DNA of 64,000 nt from Castellaniella ginsengisoli (GCF_039523235.1 NZ_BAAAEX010000008.1), one strand, 5' to 3'; shown: positions 47,149 to 56,480, counted from the stretch's first letter. Notes: a model not told the origin generated them from the letters alone. Numbers and translations: made by a program.

Positions 47149-49927
47149 GATCGCCTCCCCGGACCGCGGCACCCGTGTCAAGCGCCTGGACGACGCGCTC
47201 CATGCGCATGCTGCGCGATCCCTTGACCAGGATGTGGCCCGGACGGGCCGCCAGCAGATGCGGCAACAGTTCGTCGAACGTATCGAAGGCCTGGGCCTGC
47301 GGGCCGAAGGCCTGCGCGGCCCCCCGGGCGGCGGGCCCCAGCGTCAGCAGCGCGTCCACGCCGCACTGGCGGGCATAGGCGCCCACTTCGGCGTGCATGG
47401 CCGGCCCCTGATCGCCGACTTCGGCCATATCGCCCAGCACCAGGATGCGGCGGCCATCCAGGCCGGCCAGCACATCGATGGCGGCGCGCACGGAATCCGG
47501 GTTGGCGTTGTAGCTGTCGTCGATCAACTGAAACCCGTCGGCCAGCGGCCGGGGCTGCATCCGTCCGCCCACCGGAGCGAACGCCCCCAGGCCGGCCGCA
47601 ATGGCCGCCGCCGGCGCGCCGGCGGCCCAGGCGCAGGCCGCCGCCGCCAGGGCGTTGCGCAGATTGTGGCGGCCCGGAGCGTGCAGGACGACGGGGACGG
47701 TTTCCGCCCCCAGGTGCAGGCGGAATTCCGTCTGCGCCGTCCCGGCGCGGATCTGCGAGGCATGCGCATCGGCGGTCTCCGCGAAGCCGAAGCATCGCGT
47801 CAATCGGCCGCCGGCCAGCTCTCGCCAGAGCCCGCTGTAGTCTTCGTCGGCCGGAAAGACCGCCACACCGTCGGCGGGCAACGCCTGCAGCACGGCGCCG
47901 TTTTCGCGCGCCACGGCCTCGACCGTGTTCATGAATTCCTGGTGCTCGCGCTGCGCATTGTTCACCAGCGCCACCGTCGGCTGAGCGATGGCCGCCAGCA
48001 CGGAGATTTCCCCCGGGTGGTTCATGCCCAGTTCCAGCACGGCGGCGCGATGCGCCGGGCGCAGCCGCAGCACCGTGAGCGGCAGGCCGATCTCGTTATT
48101 GAGATTGCCGTGCGTGGCCAGCCTCCCGGCCTCGCCGCACCAGGCCGCCAGAATGGCGCTGATCATTTCCTTGGTGGTGGTCTTGCCATTGCTGCCGGTG
48201 ACCGCGATGACCGGCATGCGGAACTGGCGCCGCCAGGCCGTGGCGGCACGCTGCAGGGCCTGGCGGGTATCGCCCAGCACAATCAGCGGCAGGCCGGCAT
48301 CGGGGATGGGTCGGGCCACGATGGCCGCGCGCGCGCCGGCCGCGGCCGCGTCGGCCAGATGATCATGGCCGTCGAACCGTTCGCCTTCGAGCGCCAGGAA
48401 CACGGCGCCTGCCGGCAGCGTGCGCGTATCGGTGGACACAGTCGCGCCCTGCTGCCAGGTCAGGGCAAAGCGCGCCCACTCGCGATCATCGAAGGCGCTG
48501 CGCACATGCCGGACTTCCTGGTAGGTCTCGTGGCCCTTGCCGGCCAGCAGCACCACGTCATGCTCGCCCGCGCCCCAGATGCTGTCCAGGATGGCATCGG
48601 CCCGGTCCAGCCGGACCGCCGGACGGGCCGGCATGCCCGCCAGGATCTGTTCGATGATGGCTTCGGGCGATTCGGTACGCGGGTTATCGGTCGTGACCAC
48701 GACCTCATCGGCCAAGCGGGCCGCCACGGCGCCCATCAAGGGCCGTTTGCCGGCATCCCGATCGCCGCCGCAGCCGAATACGCAGCGCAGGCGGCCGCCG
48801 CGGCCCAGGGCCAACGGCCGCAACGCCGTCAGCACCCGCTCCAGCGCGTCCGGCGTATGCGCATAATCCACCACGACCAGCGGCTGGGGCCGGGCGGCGC
48901 TTGCGCCACCCAGCGCCGTGACCACCTGCAGGCGGCCCGGCACCGGATGCAGCACGGCCAGGGCGCGGGCGATGCGGCTCAGCCCCCAGCCCAGCTCGCG
49001 CAGCACGCCGGCCACCAGCAGCAGATTGGAAATATTGTGCTCTCCCACCAGGTGGGTCAGGATCTGGGCGCTGCCATCGGGCGCCACCAGATTGAAGACC
49101 AGGCCCTTGGCGCCGTGCTGGATGTCCTCGGCCCGGAAGGCTGCCGCGCTGTCGCGCCGCAAGCTGTAGCCGACCCGATGGCCGGACGGCGCGGCGCCGG
49201 CCAGCAGTTCGCACCCTGCCGCATCGTCGGCGTTGATGACCGCGCCGCGCAGGCCCGCGCGCGCAAACAGCGCGAACTTGGCTTGCTTGTAGCGTTCTTC
49301 CGTGCCGTGATAATCCAGGTGATCGCGCGTCAGGTTGGTGAAGCCCGCAACCTGGATGCTGACCCCGTCCAGACGCCCCTGCTCGATCCCGATCGAAGAA
49401 GCCTCGATGGCCGCGGCCACGCCGCCGGCACGCACGATGGCGGCCAGACTGCGGTGCAGCGTCAGCACATCGGGCGTGGTCAGCGCGCCGCCCAGGTTGC
49501 TGCCGTCGGCCAGCGTCACGCCCAGCGTGCCGATGGTGCCGCACGGCATGCCTTCGGCGTTCAGGGCCGCAGCGATCCACTGTGTGGCCGATGTCTTGCC
49601 ATTGGTGCCGGTCACGGCGATGACGGTCAATGCATCGGACGGGCGCCCGTACCACAGGTGGGCGACCTCGCCCAGCAGCGCCGTCAGGTTGTCGATTTCG
49701 AGCACCGGCACGGCGTCGGGCGAAGGATGGGGGCCGCCGGCCTGCCGGACGATGGCGGCCGCGCCGGCCGCCACGGCCGCATCCATGTAGGCGCGGCCAT
49801 CCGCGGCAATCCCCGGGCAGGCGAAGAATACGTCGCCCGGCCGCAACTGGCGCGAATCCAGGCAGAGATCCGCCCTGCGATCGACCCGCTCGTCCAGCCA
49901 GGCCATGATGTCCAATAACATGATCAT
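47138..49927 (-). CDS. murEF: Bifunctional MurE-MurF ligase (fusion)
   Basis: One 929-residue frame carries two Mur ligases. The N-terminal half is MurE: ATP loop GTNGKTS at 107-113, the substrate loop TTPDV, and DNPR at 414-417, the motif linked to meso-diaminopimelate. The C-terminal half (from about 495) is MurF: STDTRTLPAGAVFLALEGERFD, ATP loop GSNGKTTTKE at 578-587 and DDSYNANPDS. The MurF part lacks roughly the first 25-30 residues of free MurF, so the join is tight. A MurE-MurF fusion is known in Bordetella. It overlaps ftsI by 4 nt and mraY by 11 nt. Confidence 0.97.
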   Translation of the reverse strand: MIMLLDIMAWLDERVDRRADLCLDSRQLRPGDVFFACPGIAADGRAYMDAAVAAGAAAIVRQAGGPHPSPDAVPVLEIDNLTALLGEVAHLWYGRPSDALTVIAVTGTNGKTSATQWIAAALNAEGMPCGTIGTLGVTLADGSNLGGALTTPDVLTLHRSLAAIVRAGGVAAAIEASSIGIEQGRLDGVSIQVAGFTNLTRDHLDYHGTEERYKQAKFALFARAGLRGAVINADDAAGCELLAGAAPSGHRVGYSLRRDSAAAFRAEDIQHGAKGLVFNLVAPDGSAQILTHLVGEHNISNLLLVAGVLRELGWGLSRIARALAVLHPVPGRLQVVTALGGASAARPQPLVVVDYAHTPDALERVLTALRPLALGRGGRLRCVFGCGGDRDAGKRPLMGAVAARLADEVVVTTDNPRTESPEAIIEQILAGMPARPAVRLDRADAILDSIWGAGEHDVVLLAGKGHETYQEVRHVRSAFDDREWARFALTWQQGATVSTDTRTLPAGAVFLALEGERFDGHDHLADAAAAGARAAIVARPIPDAGLPLIVLGDTRQALQRAATAWRRQFRMPVIAVTGSNGKTTTKEMISAILAAWCGEAGRLATHGNLNNEIGLPLTVLRLRPAHRAAVLELGMNHPGEISVLAAIAQPTVALVNNAQREHQEFMNTVEAVARENGAVLQALPADGVAVFPADEDYSGLWRELAGGRLTRCFGFAETADAHASQIRAGTAQTEFRLHLGAETVPVVLHAPGRHNLRNALAAAACAWAAGAPAAAIAAGLGAFAPVGGRMQPRPLADGFQLIDDSYNANPDSVRAAIDVLAGLDGRRILVLGDMAEVGDQGPAMHAEVGAYARQCGVDALLTLGPAARGAAQAFGPQAQAFDTFDELLPHLLAARPGHILVKGSRSMRMERVVQALDTGAAVRGGDHAA

Positions 49928-51660
49928 TGTGTGCGTTCCCCTTGCTCCGCCACGGCCACCAGGGAATCCAGGGGCGCATCGGGCCGCACGCCGAGACGGC
50001 GCAAGGTGCTTGAAACGATGTCGGAAAAGACGGGAGCGGCCACGCGGCCGCCATAATACCCTCCCGTACTGGGCTCATCGATGGATACGGCCACGACGAT
50101 GCGCGGATCGGACACCGGCGCCAGGCCGACGAAGGAGCCGCGGTATTTGGTCTTGCTGTACTGGCCGTCGACGATCTTGCGCGCCGTGCCGCTCTTGCCC
50201 GCCACCCGGTAGCCCTGGACCCGGGCGCGCTTGGCGCCGTCCGGGCCGGCGGCGGCTTCCAGCATGCCGCGCATCAGCCGGGCGACCTGGGGCGTATAGA
50301 CCTGAACGCTGGTGGGCTGCCCCTCGCGGCGCAGCAGAGAGAGGGAGACCATGTCGCCGTTGCGGGCGAAGACGGTATAGGCATGGGCGACCTGAAGCAG
50401 CGAAACGGACAGCCCGTAGCCATAGGCCATGGTGGCGCGCTCGATCGGCCGCCAGCGCTGCCAGGGCCGCAGACGCCCAGAGGCCATGCCGGGGAAATGC
50501 GTCTGGGGAACGCGCCCGAAGCCCAGCGCCGAGAATTTCTCCCACATCGCCTGGGATGACAGGCGCTCGGAAATCATGGTCATGCCGATGTTGCTGGAGC
50601 GCTGGATGATGCCGCCCACGTCCAGCACGCCGTTGCGGCTGACATCGGAAATCACGGCGCCCTGGTAGCTGTAGCGGCCGTTGCCGGTGTCGAATTGCGT
50701 CTGGGTGGTGATCTTGCCCTCGTCCAGCGCCAGCGCCGCCGTGAACGGCTTCATGATGGAGCCGGGCTCGAAGGTATCGGTCACGACACGGTTGCGCAAT
50801 GCCTGGCCGGTACGCTCCGACGTATTGTTCGGGTCGTAGGACGGCAGGTTGACCATCGCCAGGATTTCACCCGTGCGGGTATCCAGCACGATGGCCGCCG
50901 CAGCGCGGGCCTGGTGCGCCTTCATGGCCGCGTTGAGGGCCGTGTAGGTATCGAACTGAATCCCGGCATCGATGGACAACTGCAGGTTCTGGCCGTCGAC
51001 CGGCGGCACCACGGCCTGCACGTCCTCGATCACGCGGCCCAGCCGGTCCTTGATGACGCGCCGCGAACCCGGCTGCCCCGACAGCAAGTCGTTGAACGCC
51101 AGTTCGATGCCTTCGATGCCGCGGTCTTCGATGTTGGTGAAGCCGACGATATGCGCCATGACCTCGCCTTCCGGGTAGAAGCGGCGCGTCTCGGCCAGTT
51201 GATGGACCCCGGGGATCTTCAACTGCTGGATGGCCTTGGCCTTGTCCATGGCGACCTGCCGCTGCAGGTAGACGAAATTCTTGTCTTCGTCCCGCGTAAG
51301 CCGGCGCAATTCCGCAGGCTTGGTATCCAGCAGGCGCGCCAACTCGGCGACCTGCTTCTCGGAGGCTTTGTGGAAATCCTCGGGGATCGTCCAGATGGCC
51401 CGGGCCGGCATGCTGGAGGCCAGCACCACCGAGCCGCTGCGGTCCAGGATCTTGCCGCGCGATGCCTGCAGCACCAGTGTGCGCTCATAGCGGCGCTCGC
51501 CCTGACGCTGCAGGAATTCGTTGGACAGAATCTGCACGTTCAACGCCTTGGCCCCCAATGCGGTGAAGCCCAGCATGAGCACGATCACCACGAGCCGCGC
51601 GCGCCAGAAGGCCGGGCGGCTCGCCAACACGGGGCTCTCATGAAAGCCAAAACGCTTCAT
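49924..51660 (-). CDS. ftsI: Septal peptidoglycan transpeptidase FtsI (PBP3)
   Basis: A 578-residue class B penicillin-binding protein that cross-links septal wall. A short cytoplasmic tail, one membrane helix (about 22-40), the dimerisation domain (GKILDRSGSVVLASS) and the transpeptidase domain follow. The active-site serine is in FEPGSIMKPF (about residue 302, SxxK), SSN is the second motif, and GKSGTA the third. It acts with FtsW, encoded downstream. It overlaps ftsL and murEF by 4 nt each. Confidence 0.97.
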   Translation of the reverse strand: MKRFGFHESPVLASRPAFWRARLVVIVLMLGFTALGAKALNVQILSNEFLQRQGERRYERTLVLQASRGKILDRSGSVVLASSMPARAIWTIPEDFHKASEKQVAELARLLDTKPAELRRLTRDEDKNFVYLQRQVAMDKAKAIQQLKIPGVHQLAETRRFYPEGEVMAHIVGFTNIEDRGIEGIELAFNDLLSGQPGSRRVIKDRLGRVIEDVQAVVPPVDGQNLQLSIDAGIQFDTYTALNAAMKAHQARAAAAIVLDTRTGEILAMVNLPSYDPNNTSERTGQALRNRVVTDTFEPGSIMKPFTAALALDEGKITTQTQFDTGNGRYSYQGAVISDVSRNGVLDVGGIIQRSSNIGMTMISERLSSQAMWEKFSALGFGRVPQTHFPGMASGRLRPWQRWRPIERATMAYGYGLSVSLLQVAHAYTVFARNGDMVSLSLLRREGQPTSVQVYTPQVARLMRGMLEAAAGPDGAKRARVQGYRVAGKSGTARKIVDGQYSKTKYRGSFVGLAPVSDPRIVVAVSIDEPSTGGYYGGRVAAPVFSDIVSSTLRRLGVRPDAPLDSLVAVAEQGERTQ

Positions 51661-51947
51661 GGCAGGCCCTCCTGCGCAACGGGGGCCGGCTGCTGCAGGT
51701 AGATCGTGCGGTCCGGCGTCACCGATACCAGGTGCAGGTCCGTGCGGGCCAGCGAGTCGATGCGGGCGTTGCGGGCCAGTTCCGCCCGTTCGAGCTGCAG
51801 GCGGCGCCATTCCGCATCCAGCTCATGGGCATGGGACTTCAGCCGCTCGGACGCCACGAACAGCTCGCGCGTCTGGAAACGCACCGTGACGAGGGAAAGG
51901 GCCGAGGCCATCAGCAGGAATGCCAGGAACAGGGTCAGGCGGATCAT
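51657..51947 (-). CDS. ftsL: Cell division protein FtsL
   Basis: A 96-residue bitopic protein: a membrane helix at about 4-21, then a coiled coil with heptad-spaced Leu (HELDAEWRRLQLERAELARNARI), and a short tail. It joins FtsB and FtsQ to activate FtsWI. Sequence is poorly conserved in the family, so position between rsmH and ftsI and the topology carry the call. It overlaps both neighbours by 4 nt. Confidence 0.93.
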   Translation of the reverse strand: MIRLTLFLAFLLMASALSLVTVRFQTRELFVASERLKSHAHELDAEWRRLQLERAELARNARIDSLARTDLHLVSVTPDRTIYLQQPAPVAQEGLP

Positions 51948-53002
51948 CGCGCAGCCCTCCCTGCCCGGCCGCGCGCCGGCGCACGGCCGGGCAGGCGGAT
52001 GAAACCGGCGGCCTCGTCTTGCGACAGAGGCACGCTGGTGCGTTCGGCCACCCGCAGCACGGCCGAGCGCGAGCGCACGTTGTCCGCCACCTCGGCCTCA
52101 TCCGCCTGGATGCGGCCCAGCAAGGTGACGTAGGGCTGCGGCATGTCCCGTTCGGGGATCGGCAGGCGCGCCCGATCCCGCCCCGGATGCGCGGCGGCAG
52201 CCAGACATTGCTTGACCATGCGGTCTTCCAGCGAGTGGAAGCTGATCACGGCCAGACGCCCTCCTTCGCGCAGGCGGGTCAGCGCTGCCGGGAGGGCGTG
52301 CGCGAGCTGCGCGAGCTCTTCATTGATGTGAATCCGTACAGCTTGAAAGGTGCGGGTGGCCGGGTGTTGACCCTTTTCGCGCGTACGGACGACACTGGCG
52401 ACGAGCTGGGCAAGTTCGCCCGTGGTGCGCAGCGGCTCGGATTGGCGGCGCGCAACAATCGCCTTTGCAATCTGGAAAGCAAACCGTTCTTCGCCATAAT
52501 CTGCGATGACCTCCTTGATCTGTGTCTGGTCGGCTTCCGCCAACCATTGCGCCGCCGTCTGTCCCCGGCTGGTGTCCATGCGCATATCCAGCGGGCCATC
52601 CCGCATGAATGAAAATCCGCGTTCCGCCTCGTCGATCTGAGGCGAAGACACGCCCAGATCCAGCAATACCCCGTCCACTCGGGCGATGCCCAGGCGATCG
52701 AGCTGCACATCCAGCGAGGCAAAGCCGTCGTGCACGATCTCGACCCGCGCGTCGGTCGCGCGCAACGCCTGCGCCTCGGCAATGGCGGCGGGATCCTTGT
52801 CGAACACCAGCAACCGCGCCTGCGGAGCCAGCCGGCTCAACAGCAGGCGGCTATGCCCCCCGCGCCCGAACGTCCCATCCACGTAGATCCCGTCGCCCGG
52901 CGGCGCGTCCCGCTCCGGCATCGCCGGACGACGGCCGAATGCGGGGCTCAACAACGCGTCGATAGCCGGTTCCAGCAGAACGGTGCGATGGGAGTACGCC
53001 AT
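51944..53002 (-). CDS. rsmH: 16S rRNA (cytosine(1402)-N4)-methyltransferase
   Basis: A 352-residue SAM methyltransferase (formerly MraW) acting on C1402 in the ribosomal P site. HRTVLLEPAIDALL at the start, YVDGTFGRGGHSR (SAM loop), DGVLLDLGVSSPQID and ISFHSLEDRMVKQ are diagnostic. A short Ala/Pro insert lies near residues 23-36. It follows mraZ after 8 nt, the usual order at the head of the dcw cluster. Confidence 0.97.
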   Translation of the reverse strand: MAYSHRTVLLEPAIDALLSPAFGRRPAMPERDAPPGDGIYVDGTFGRGGHSRLLLSRLAPQARLLVFDKDPAAIAEAQALRATDARVEIVHDGFASLDVQLDRLGIARVDGVLLDLGVSSPQIDEAERGFSFMRDGPLDMRMDTSRGQTAAQWLAEADQTQIKEVIADYGEERFAFQIAKAIVARRQSEPLRTTGELAQLVASVVRTREKGQHPATRTFQAVRIHINEELAQLAHALPAALTRLREGGRLAVISFHSLEDRMVKQCLAAAAHPGRDRARLPIPERDMPQPYVTLLGRIQADEAEVADNVRSRSAVLRVAERTSVPLSQDEAAGFIRLPGRAPARGRAGRAAR

Positions 53003-53010
53003 GTACGGGC

Positions 53011-53439
53011 TCAGAAAGAGATCTGTTCAAGAATGGCCGGATCGAGGTTGCCCACATCCGCCATGCAACGCGCCTCCCACTGGGCGCGATCCCACAATTC
53101 AAAGTTCGACCCCAGGCCCAGCAGCATGACGTCCCTGTTGAGGCCCGCAGCCGCGCGCAACTCGGGCGCCACCAGGATGCGGCTGGCTCCATCCATCTCC
53201 ACGTCCTGGGCATTGCCCAGAAGCAGGCGTTGCAGCGGGCGCGCGGAGGCCGGCAGCGCCGCGATCTGCTCGCGCTTCGATTCCCAGATGGAGCGGGGAT
53301 AGAGCATCAGGCAGCCATCGGGATGCCGCGTGAGAGTCAGCCGCCCTTGTTCTTCGGCCAGCAAGGCGTCACGATACCGGGCCGGAATGGACATCCGGCC
53401 CTTGGCATCCAGCGTGAGCGCGCTGCTTCCTTGAAACAC
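53011..53439 (-). CDS. mraZ: Transcriptional regulator MraZ
   Basis: A 142-residue DNA-binding protein with two AbrB-like half domains, each with a DxxxR-type motif: DAKGRMSIPARYRDAL near the start and DGASRILVAPELR near 85-97. In E. coli MraZ represses the dcw cluster by binding direct repeats before its own gene; the same repeat pattern is seen here just upstream. The start codon is GTG with GGGAGG about 10 nt before. It heads the cluster. Confidence 0.96.
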   Translation of the reverse strand: MFQGSSALTLDAKGRMSIPARYRDALLAEEQGRLTLTRHPDGCLMLYPRSIWESKREQIAALPASARPLQRLLLGNAQDVEMDGASRILVAPELRAAAGLNRDVMLLGLGSNFELWDRAQWEARCMADVGNLDPAILEQISF

Positions 53440-53450
53440 GAGGGTTTTCC

Positions 53451-53486
53451 TCCCACTTCATGACACAAAAATCTACTTTGTCCCAC
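53451..53486 (-). promoter_or_regulatory. MraZ operator: four 6-mers at 10-nt spacing
   Basis: On the minus strand GTGGGA (53486-53481), GTAGAT (53476-53471), GTGTCA (53466-53461) and GTGGGA (53456-53451) are each separated by 4 nt. The outer two are perfect copies of the known MraZ box and the inner two are degenerate. The distal box overlaps the -10 element. Confidence 0.8.
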
Positions 53487-53513
53487 TCTACGGGATGGAT
53501 GAGTGCCGGTCAA
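53485..53513 (-). promoter_or_regulatory. Sigma-70 promoter of the dcw cluster (Pmra)
   Basis: TTGACC (53513-53508) and TAGAGT (53490-53485) with a 17-nt spacer. An AT-rich tract (53514-53600) immediately upstream could act as an UP element. The start of transcription would fall inside the MraZ operator, fitting repression by MraZ. Confidence 0.75.
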
Positions 53514-53593
53514 GGCAAAAATTGAAATTTCTTCAATGACAACAAGCACTTACAACTGTTTTTAATAATTGATCGATAAATAAAAACCTGAAA

Positions 53594-53606
53594 AATCAAA
53601 GGATTG
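53594..53606 (+). promoter_or_regulatory. Candidate IHF site between Pmra and the livJ promoter
   Basis: AATCAAAGGATTG fits the IHF consensus WATCAANNNNTTR exactly and lies in an AT-rich tract between two divergent promoters. Such matches arise by chance in AT-rich DNA, so this is tentative. The rest of 53514-53698 has no gene; 53521-53537 holds a small ATTGAA/TTCAAT inverted repeat. Confidence 0.3.
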
Positions 53607-53698
53607 GAAACCAAACTGAAAGTCCTTTGTCAGGTTGGGGACTTGTCGGCTTGCGGGCGGAGACGGCTGGATACAACCGAACCTGCACCAATCCCCGA

Positions 53699-53727
53699 TT
53701 GACACACCCGGGGGCAGCCGATGTAAT
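53699..53727 (+). promoter_or_regulatory. Strong sigma-70 promoter for the liv binding protein
   Basis: A perfect TTGACA (53699-53704) and TGTAAT (53722-53727) with an exact 17-nt spacer. The leader to the ATG would be about 108 nt and includes a short stem before a run of six T (53791-53796), which could weakly attenuate transcription. Confidence 0.75.
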
Positions 53728-53842
53728 GGACTTCCCCTCCCGGGCTGAAGCACCGGCACACCCGGGTGCCAGACTCGAAAGCATCCGAGCCTTTTTTGCG
53801 TTTGCCTGCCATTTCGTCAGTCACCAGAAAGGAGATTCCCTC

Positions 53843-55192
53843 ATGTCGGATCAGACCCGTTTCCCCCACTCCCGCCGTCATTTCCTGCAATCCTCAGGAG
53901 CCGCAGGCGGCATGCTGCTGTTCGGCGGCCTCCTGCCGCTGCAACGCGCCCTGGCGGCTGGCGCGCCGCCCGCCATCAACCTGGGCCAGGTCCTGCCCAT
54001 GACGGGCTCCGCGGCCGAATTCGGCCCCTACTACCGGGATGCCGTCCGGCTCGCCGTGGATCAGATCAACACGGCCGCCCAGGAGGTCTTCGGCGGCCCC
54101 CTCATCGCCAACCACGTCACGGCCGACAGCGCCACCCTGCCGACGGTGGGCGTGCAGGCCGCCCGGCAGATGGTCGATACCCAGCACACGCCGGTCATCA
54201 TCAATGGCTGGTCCAGCGGCGTCACGGTCGCCGTGGCGACCTCGGTCACCATCCCATCCGGCGTCCTGCAAATCGGCAACGGCACCACTTCCCCCCTGGT
54301 CAGCGTGTTGCCCGCCGACGCCAAGGCCGATCTGCTGTTCCGCACCAGCGCATCCGACGCCATGCAGGGTGTGGTGGCCGCCCAGTTCGTCAACGGCGAA
54401 ATCGACCCCGCCTACAAGTTCAAGCGCGTCGCCACCATCTACATCAACAACCCCTACGGGCAAGGCCTGTCCAATGCCTTCTCCGCCGCCTTCAAAAAAC
54501 GCGGCGGCACCGTCCTGGCCGAGGTTCCCCACCCCGAAGAAGTCCAACCGACCTACAAGTCCATGCTGTCCCAGGCCTTGAAAGACAAACCCGACCTGCT
54601 GCTCATCGTCAGCTACCCGGCGCACACCATCGCCATCTGCAAGGAATCCCGCGACACCTTCAATTTCACCCACTGGCAATTCACCGACGGCAACGCCAGC
54701 ATCGACATCATCAAGGAAGTCGGCGCCACGGACATGAACGGCCGCTACGGCACGGCGCCCGGCGAGGATACCACCACGCGGTCCTATCAGGATTTCGCCA
54801 AAACCTATCTGTCCACCTACAAGTACGACCACTTCCCGCCCTTCACCACCTGCTCGTACGACGCCGGTCTGGTCGCGGGGCTGGCCATGGCGGCCGCCGT
54901 GGCCGGAGGGGCCACCGATGCCTCCAGGATCACGGGCGCCATGCTGCGCGACGAACTCCGCAAAGTCTCCAACCCGCCGGGCGAGCTGATCGACGGCGGC
55001 GATCAGGATCGCGTCACGGAAATGCTCAAGGCCTTGAAGGCCGGCAAGCAGATCAACTACAACGGGGTCGCCGGACCCTGCGACTTCGACGACAACGGCG
55101 ACGTCATCACGCCCGTCAATATCTGGAAGTATTCGGGCGACCAGATCGAGACCGTCAAGATGGTGGCCGCCAAGGACATCCCGGCCGGCTGA
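53843..55192 (+). CDS. ABC transporter substrate-binding protein, branched-chain amino-acid type, Tat-exported
   Basis: A 449-residue periplasmic binding protein of the LivJ type-1 fold (Leu/Ile/Val, amides or related ligands). INLGQVLPMTGSAAEFGPYYRDAVRLAVDQIN is the standard first strand and helix (given in part), and VIINGWSSGVTVAVA lies in the ligand cleft. The signal peptide carries a twin-arginine motif, SRRHFLQ, followed by a glycine-rich hydrophobic stretch and ALAA, so export by Tat is likely; most relatives use Sec. AAAGGAGA precedes the ATG. Its transporter genes livGFHM face it from the other strand, and the true ligand is unknown. Confidence 0.88.
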   Translation: MSDQTRFPHSRRHFLQSSGAAGGMLLFGGLLPLQRALAAGAPPAINLGQVLPMTGSAAEFGPYYRDAVRLAVDQINTAAQEVFGGPLIANHVTADSATLPTVGVQAARQMVDTQHTPVIINGWSSGVTVAVATSVTIPSGVLQIGNGTTSPLVSVLPADAKADLLFRTSASDAMQGVVAAQFVNGEIDPAYKFKRVATIYINNPYGQGLSNAFSAAFKKRGGTVLAEVPHPEEVQPTYKSMLSQALKDKPDLLLIVSYPAHTIAICKESRDTFNFTHWQFTDGNASIDIIKEVGATDMNGRYGTAPGEDTTTRSYQDFAKTYLSTYKYDHFPPFTTCSYDAGLVAGLAMAAAVAGGATDASRITGAMLRDELRKVSNPPGELIDGGDQDRVTEMLKALKAGKQINYNGVAGPCDFDDNGDVITPVNIWKYSGDQIETVKMVAAKDIPAG

Positions 55193-55214
55193 TCCGCGCC
55201 TCGCACCCTTGAAA

Positions 55215-55242
55215 GACAAAGGTCACTTGCGTGACCTTTGTC
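55215..55242. terminator. Bidirectional hairpin between convergent liv genes
   Basis: A perfect 12-bp stem (GACAAAGGTCAC / GTGACCTTTGTC) with a TTGC loop sits 22 nt after the binding-protein stop and 22 nt after the livM stop on the other strand. No long T-run follows, but its symmetry suits termination from both sides. Confidence 0.65.
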
Positions 55243-55264
55243 GTGTCGGGCCCGCCGGCGGGCG

Positions 55265-56470
55265 CTAGTCCTCGGGCGCCTTGTCCAGAAAGCGGGAGAC
55301 GCGCTTTTTCTCGGGCAGGATGCCCTGCGGGCGAAACAGCACGATCAACGCCAGCAGCAGACCCACGAAAGCCCATCGCAGGAAGGACATGCGCGAAGCC
55401 ACGTCGGGCGCGACCCCTTGCAGCGCGACCTGCAGGGAATCCGTGACGAAGCCCGTGCCGCTCCAGACGGCCCAGATCACGAAGGCCCCCAGGATGGCGC
55501 CCTTGTTGTTGCCGCTGCCGCCCAGCATCAACATCACCCAGACCAGGAACGTGGCAAACAAGGGCTTGAAGTGGCTGTAGTCGATCGTGACCATGTACGG
55601 CGCGTACAGTGCGCCGGCCACACCGATGACGACGGCACCCAACACAAAGGACTGCACGCGCAAAGACTTGACGTGCTTGCCGCTCATGGCCGCCGAATCC
55701 TCTTCGTCGCGCACGGCGCGCAACGCGCGCCCCCAGGGCGAGCGCACCATGGCTTCCAGCACGACATACACCAGCGCCAGACCGAGCGTGACGATCACCA
55801 GGTACAGATAGCTGTAGTCCCGGGGCTGCATGACGGACAAGACGGACTGCAGGCCATCCGGCAGCCAGCCGCATCCGGCGCGGTCGAATACGCAGGACAG
55901 CGGCTGGGGAATGCCGGACATGGGCTGAGGCCCGTTGGCCAGCCAGCGTTCGTTCTGGAAGACGAGCCGGATGATCTCGGCGATCCCCAGCGTGGCGATC
56001 GCCAGGAAATCCGCCCGCAAATGCAGGATGGGCTGAGCGATCAGGTAGGCCACCACGCCCGCCATGATGCCTGCGGCCGCCACGCCGGCCAGGTAGGGCG
56101 CATTCAGGCCGAACCATTGCTGGGCATAAGCCGCCATCAGGCCCGAGGGCGGCGAAGTGACGAACAGCGCCATGGTGAAGGCGCCGACGGCGAAGAAGCC
56201 GGCCACGCCGAAATTCAAGTGGCCGTTGTAGCCCCATTGCGCATTCAGGCCCAGCGACAGGATCGAGTAGATGATCGCCATGATGCTGAAGGACACCAGG
56301 TAATCCATGCTGCCGGGCAGCAGGCCCGCCACGCCAAACGCCAGCACGGCGCCCAGTCCGAGGGCGGCCGGCAGGCGGGCCAGCCAACGCAGGCGGGAAA
56401 ACAGCAGGCACCCGAGCAGAAAGGCCGGCACCAGCAGGAAGCAGGCTTTGATCAACAGTAGAGTATCCAT
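55265..56470 (-). CDS. livM: Branched-chain amino-acid ABC transporter permease (LivM-like)
   Basis: A 401-residue permease with about ten hydrophobic segments. GLNAQWGYNGHLNFGVAGFFAVGAF is the LivM signature near 75-100 (in part), and GRALRAVRDEEDSAAMSGKHVKSLRVQSF is the coupling loop. Compared with E. coli LivM, an additional loop with three cysteines region (PLSCVFDRAGCGWLPDG) faces the periplasm. It follows livH after 10 nt. Confidence 0.9.
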   Translation of the reverse strand: MDTLLLIKACFLLVPAFLLGCLLFSRLRWLARLPAALGLGAVLAFGVAGLLPGSMDYLVSFSIMAIIYSILSLGLNAQWGYNGHLNFGVAGFFAVGAFTMALFVTSPPSGLMAAYAQQWFGLNAPYLAGVAAAGIMAGVVAYLIAQPILHLRADFLAIATLGIAEIIRLVFQNERWLANGPQPMSGIPQPLSCVFDRAGCGWLPDGLQSVLSVMQPRDYSYLYLVIVTLGLALVYVVLEAMVRSPWGRALRAVRDEEDSAAMSGKHVKSLRVQSFVLGAVVIGVAGALYAPYMVTIDYSHFKPLFATFLVWVMLMLGGSGNNKGAILGAFVIWAVWSGTGFVTDSLQVALQGVAPDVASRMSFLRWAFVGLLLALIVLFRPQGILPEKKRVSRFLDKAPED

Positions 56471-56480
56471 GCCGCAGCTC

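Noticed and set aside
47039..49918. 959-codon open frame antisense to murEF
   Set aside because: No family motifs; murEF on the other strand has both ligase signatures.
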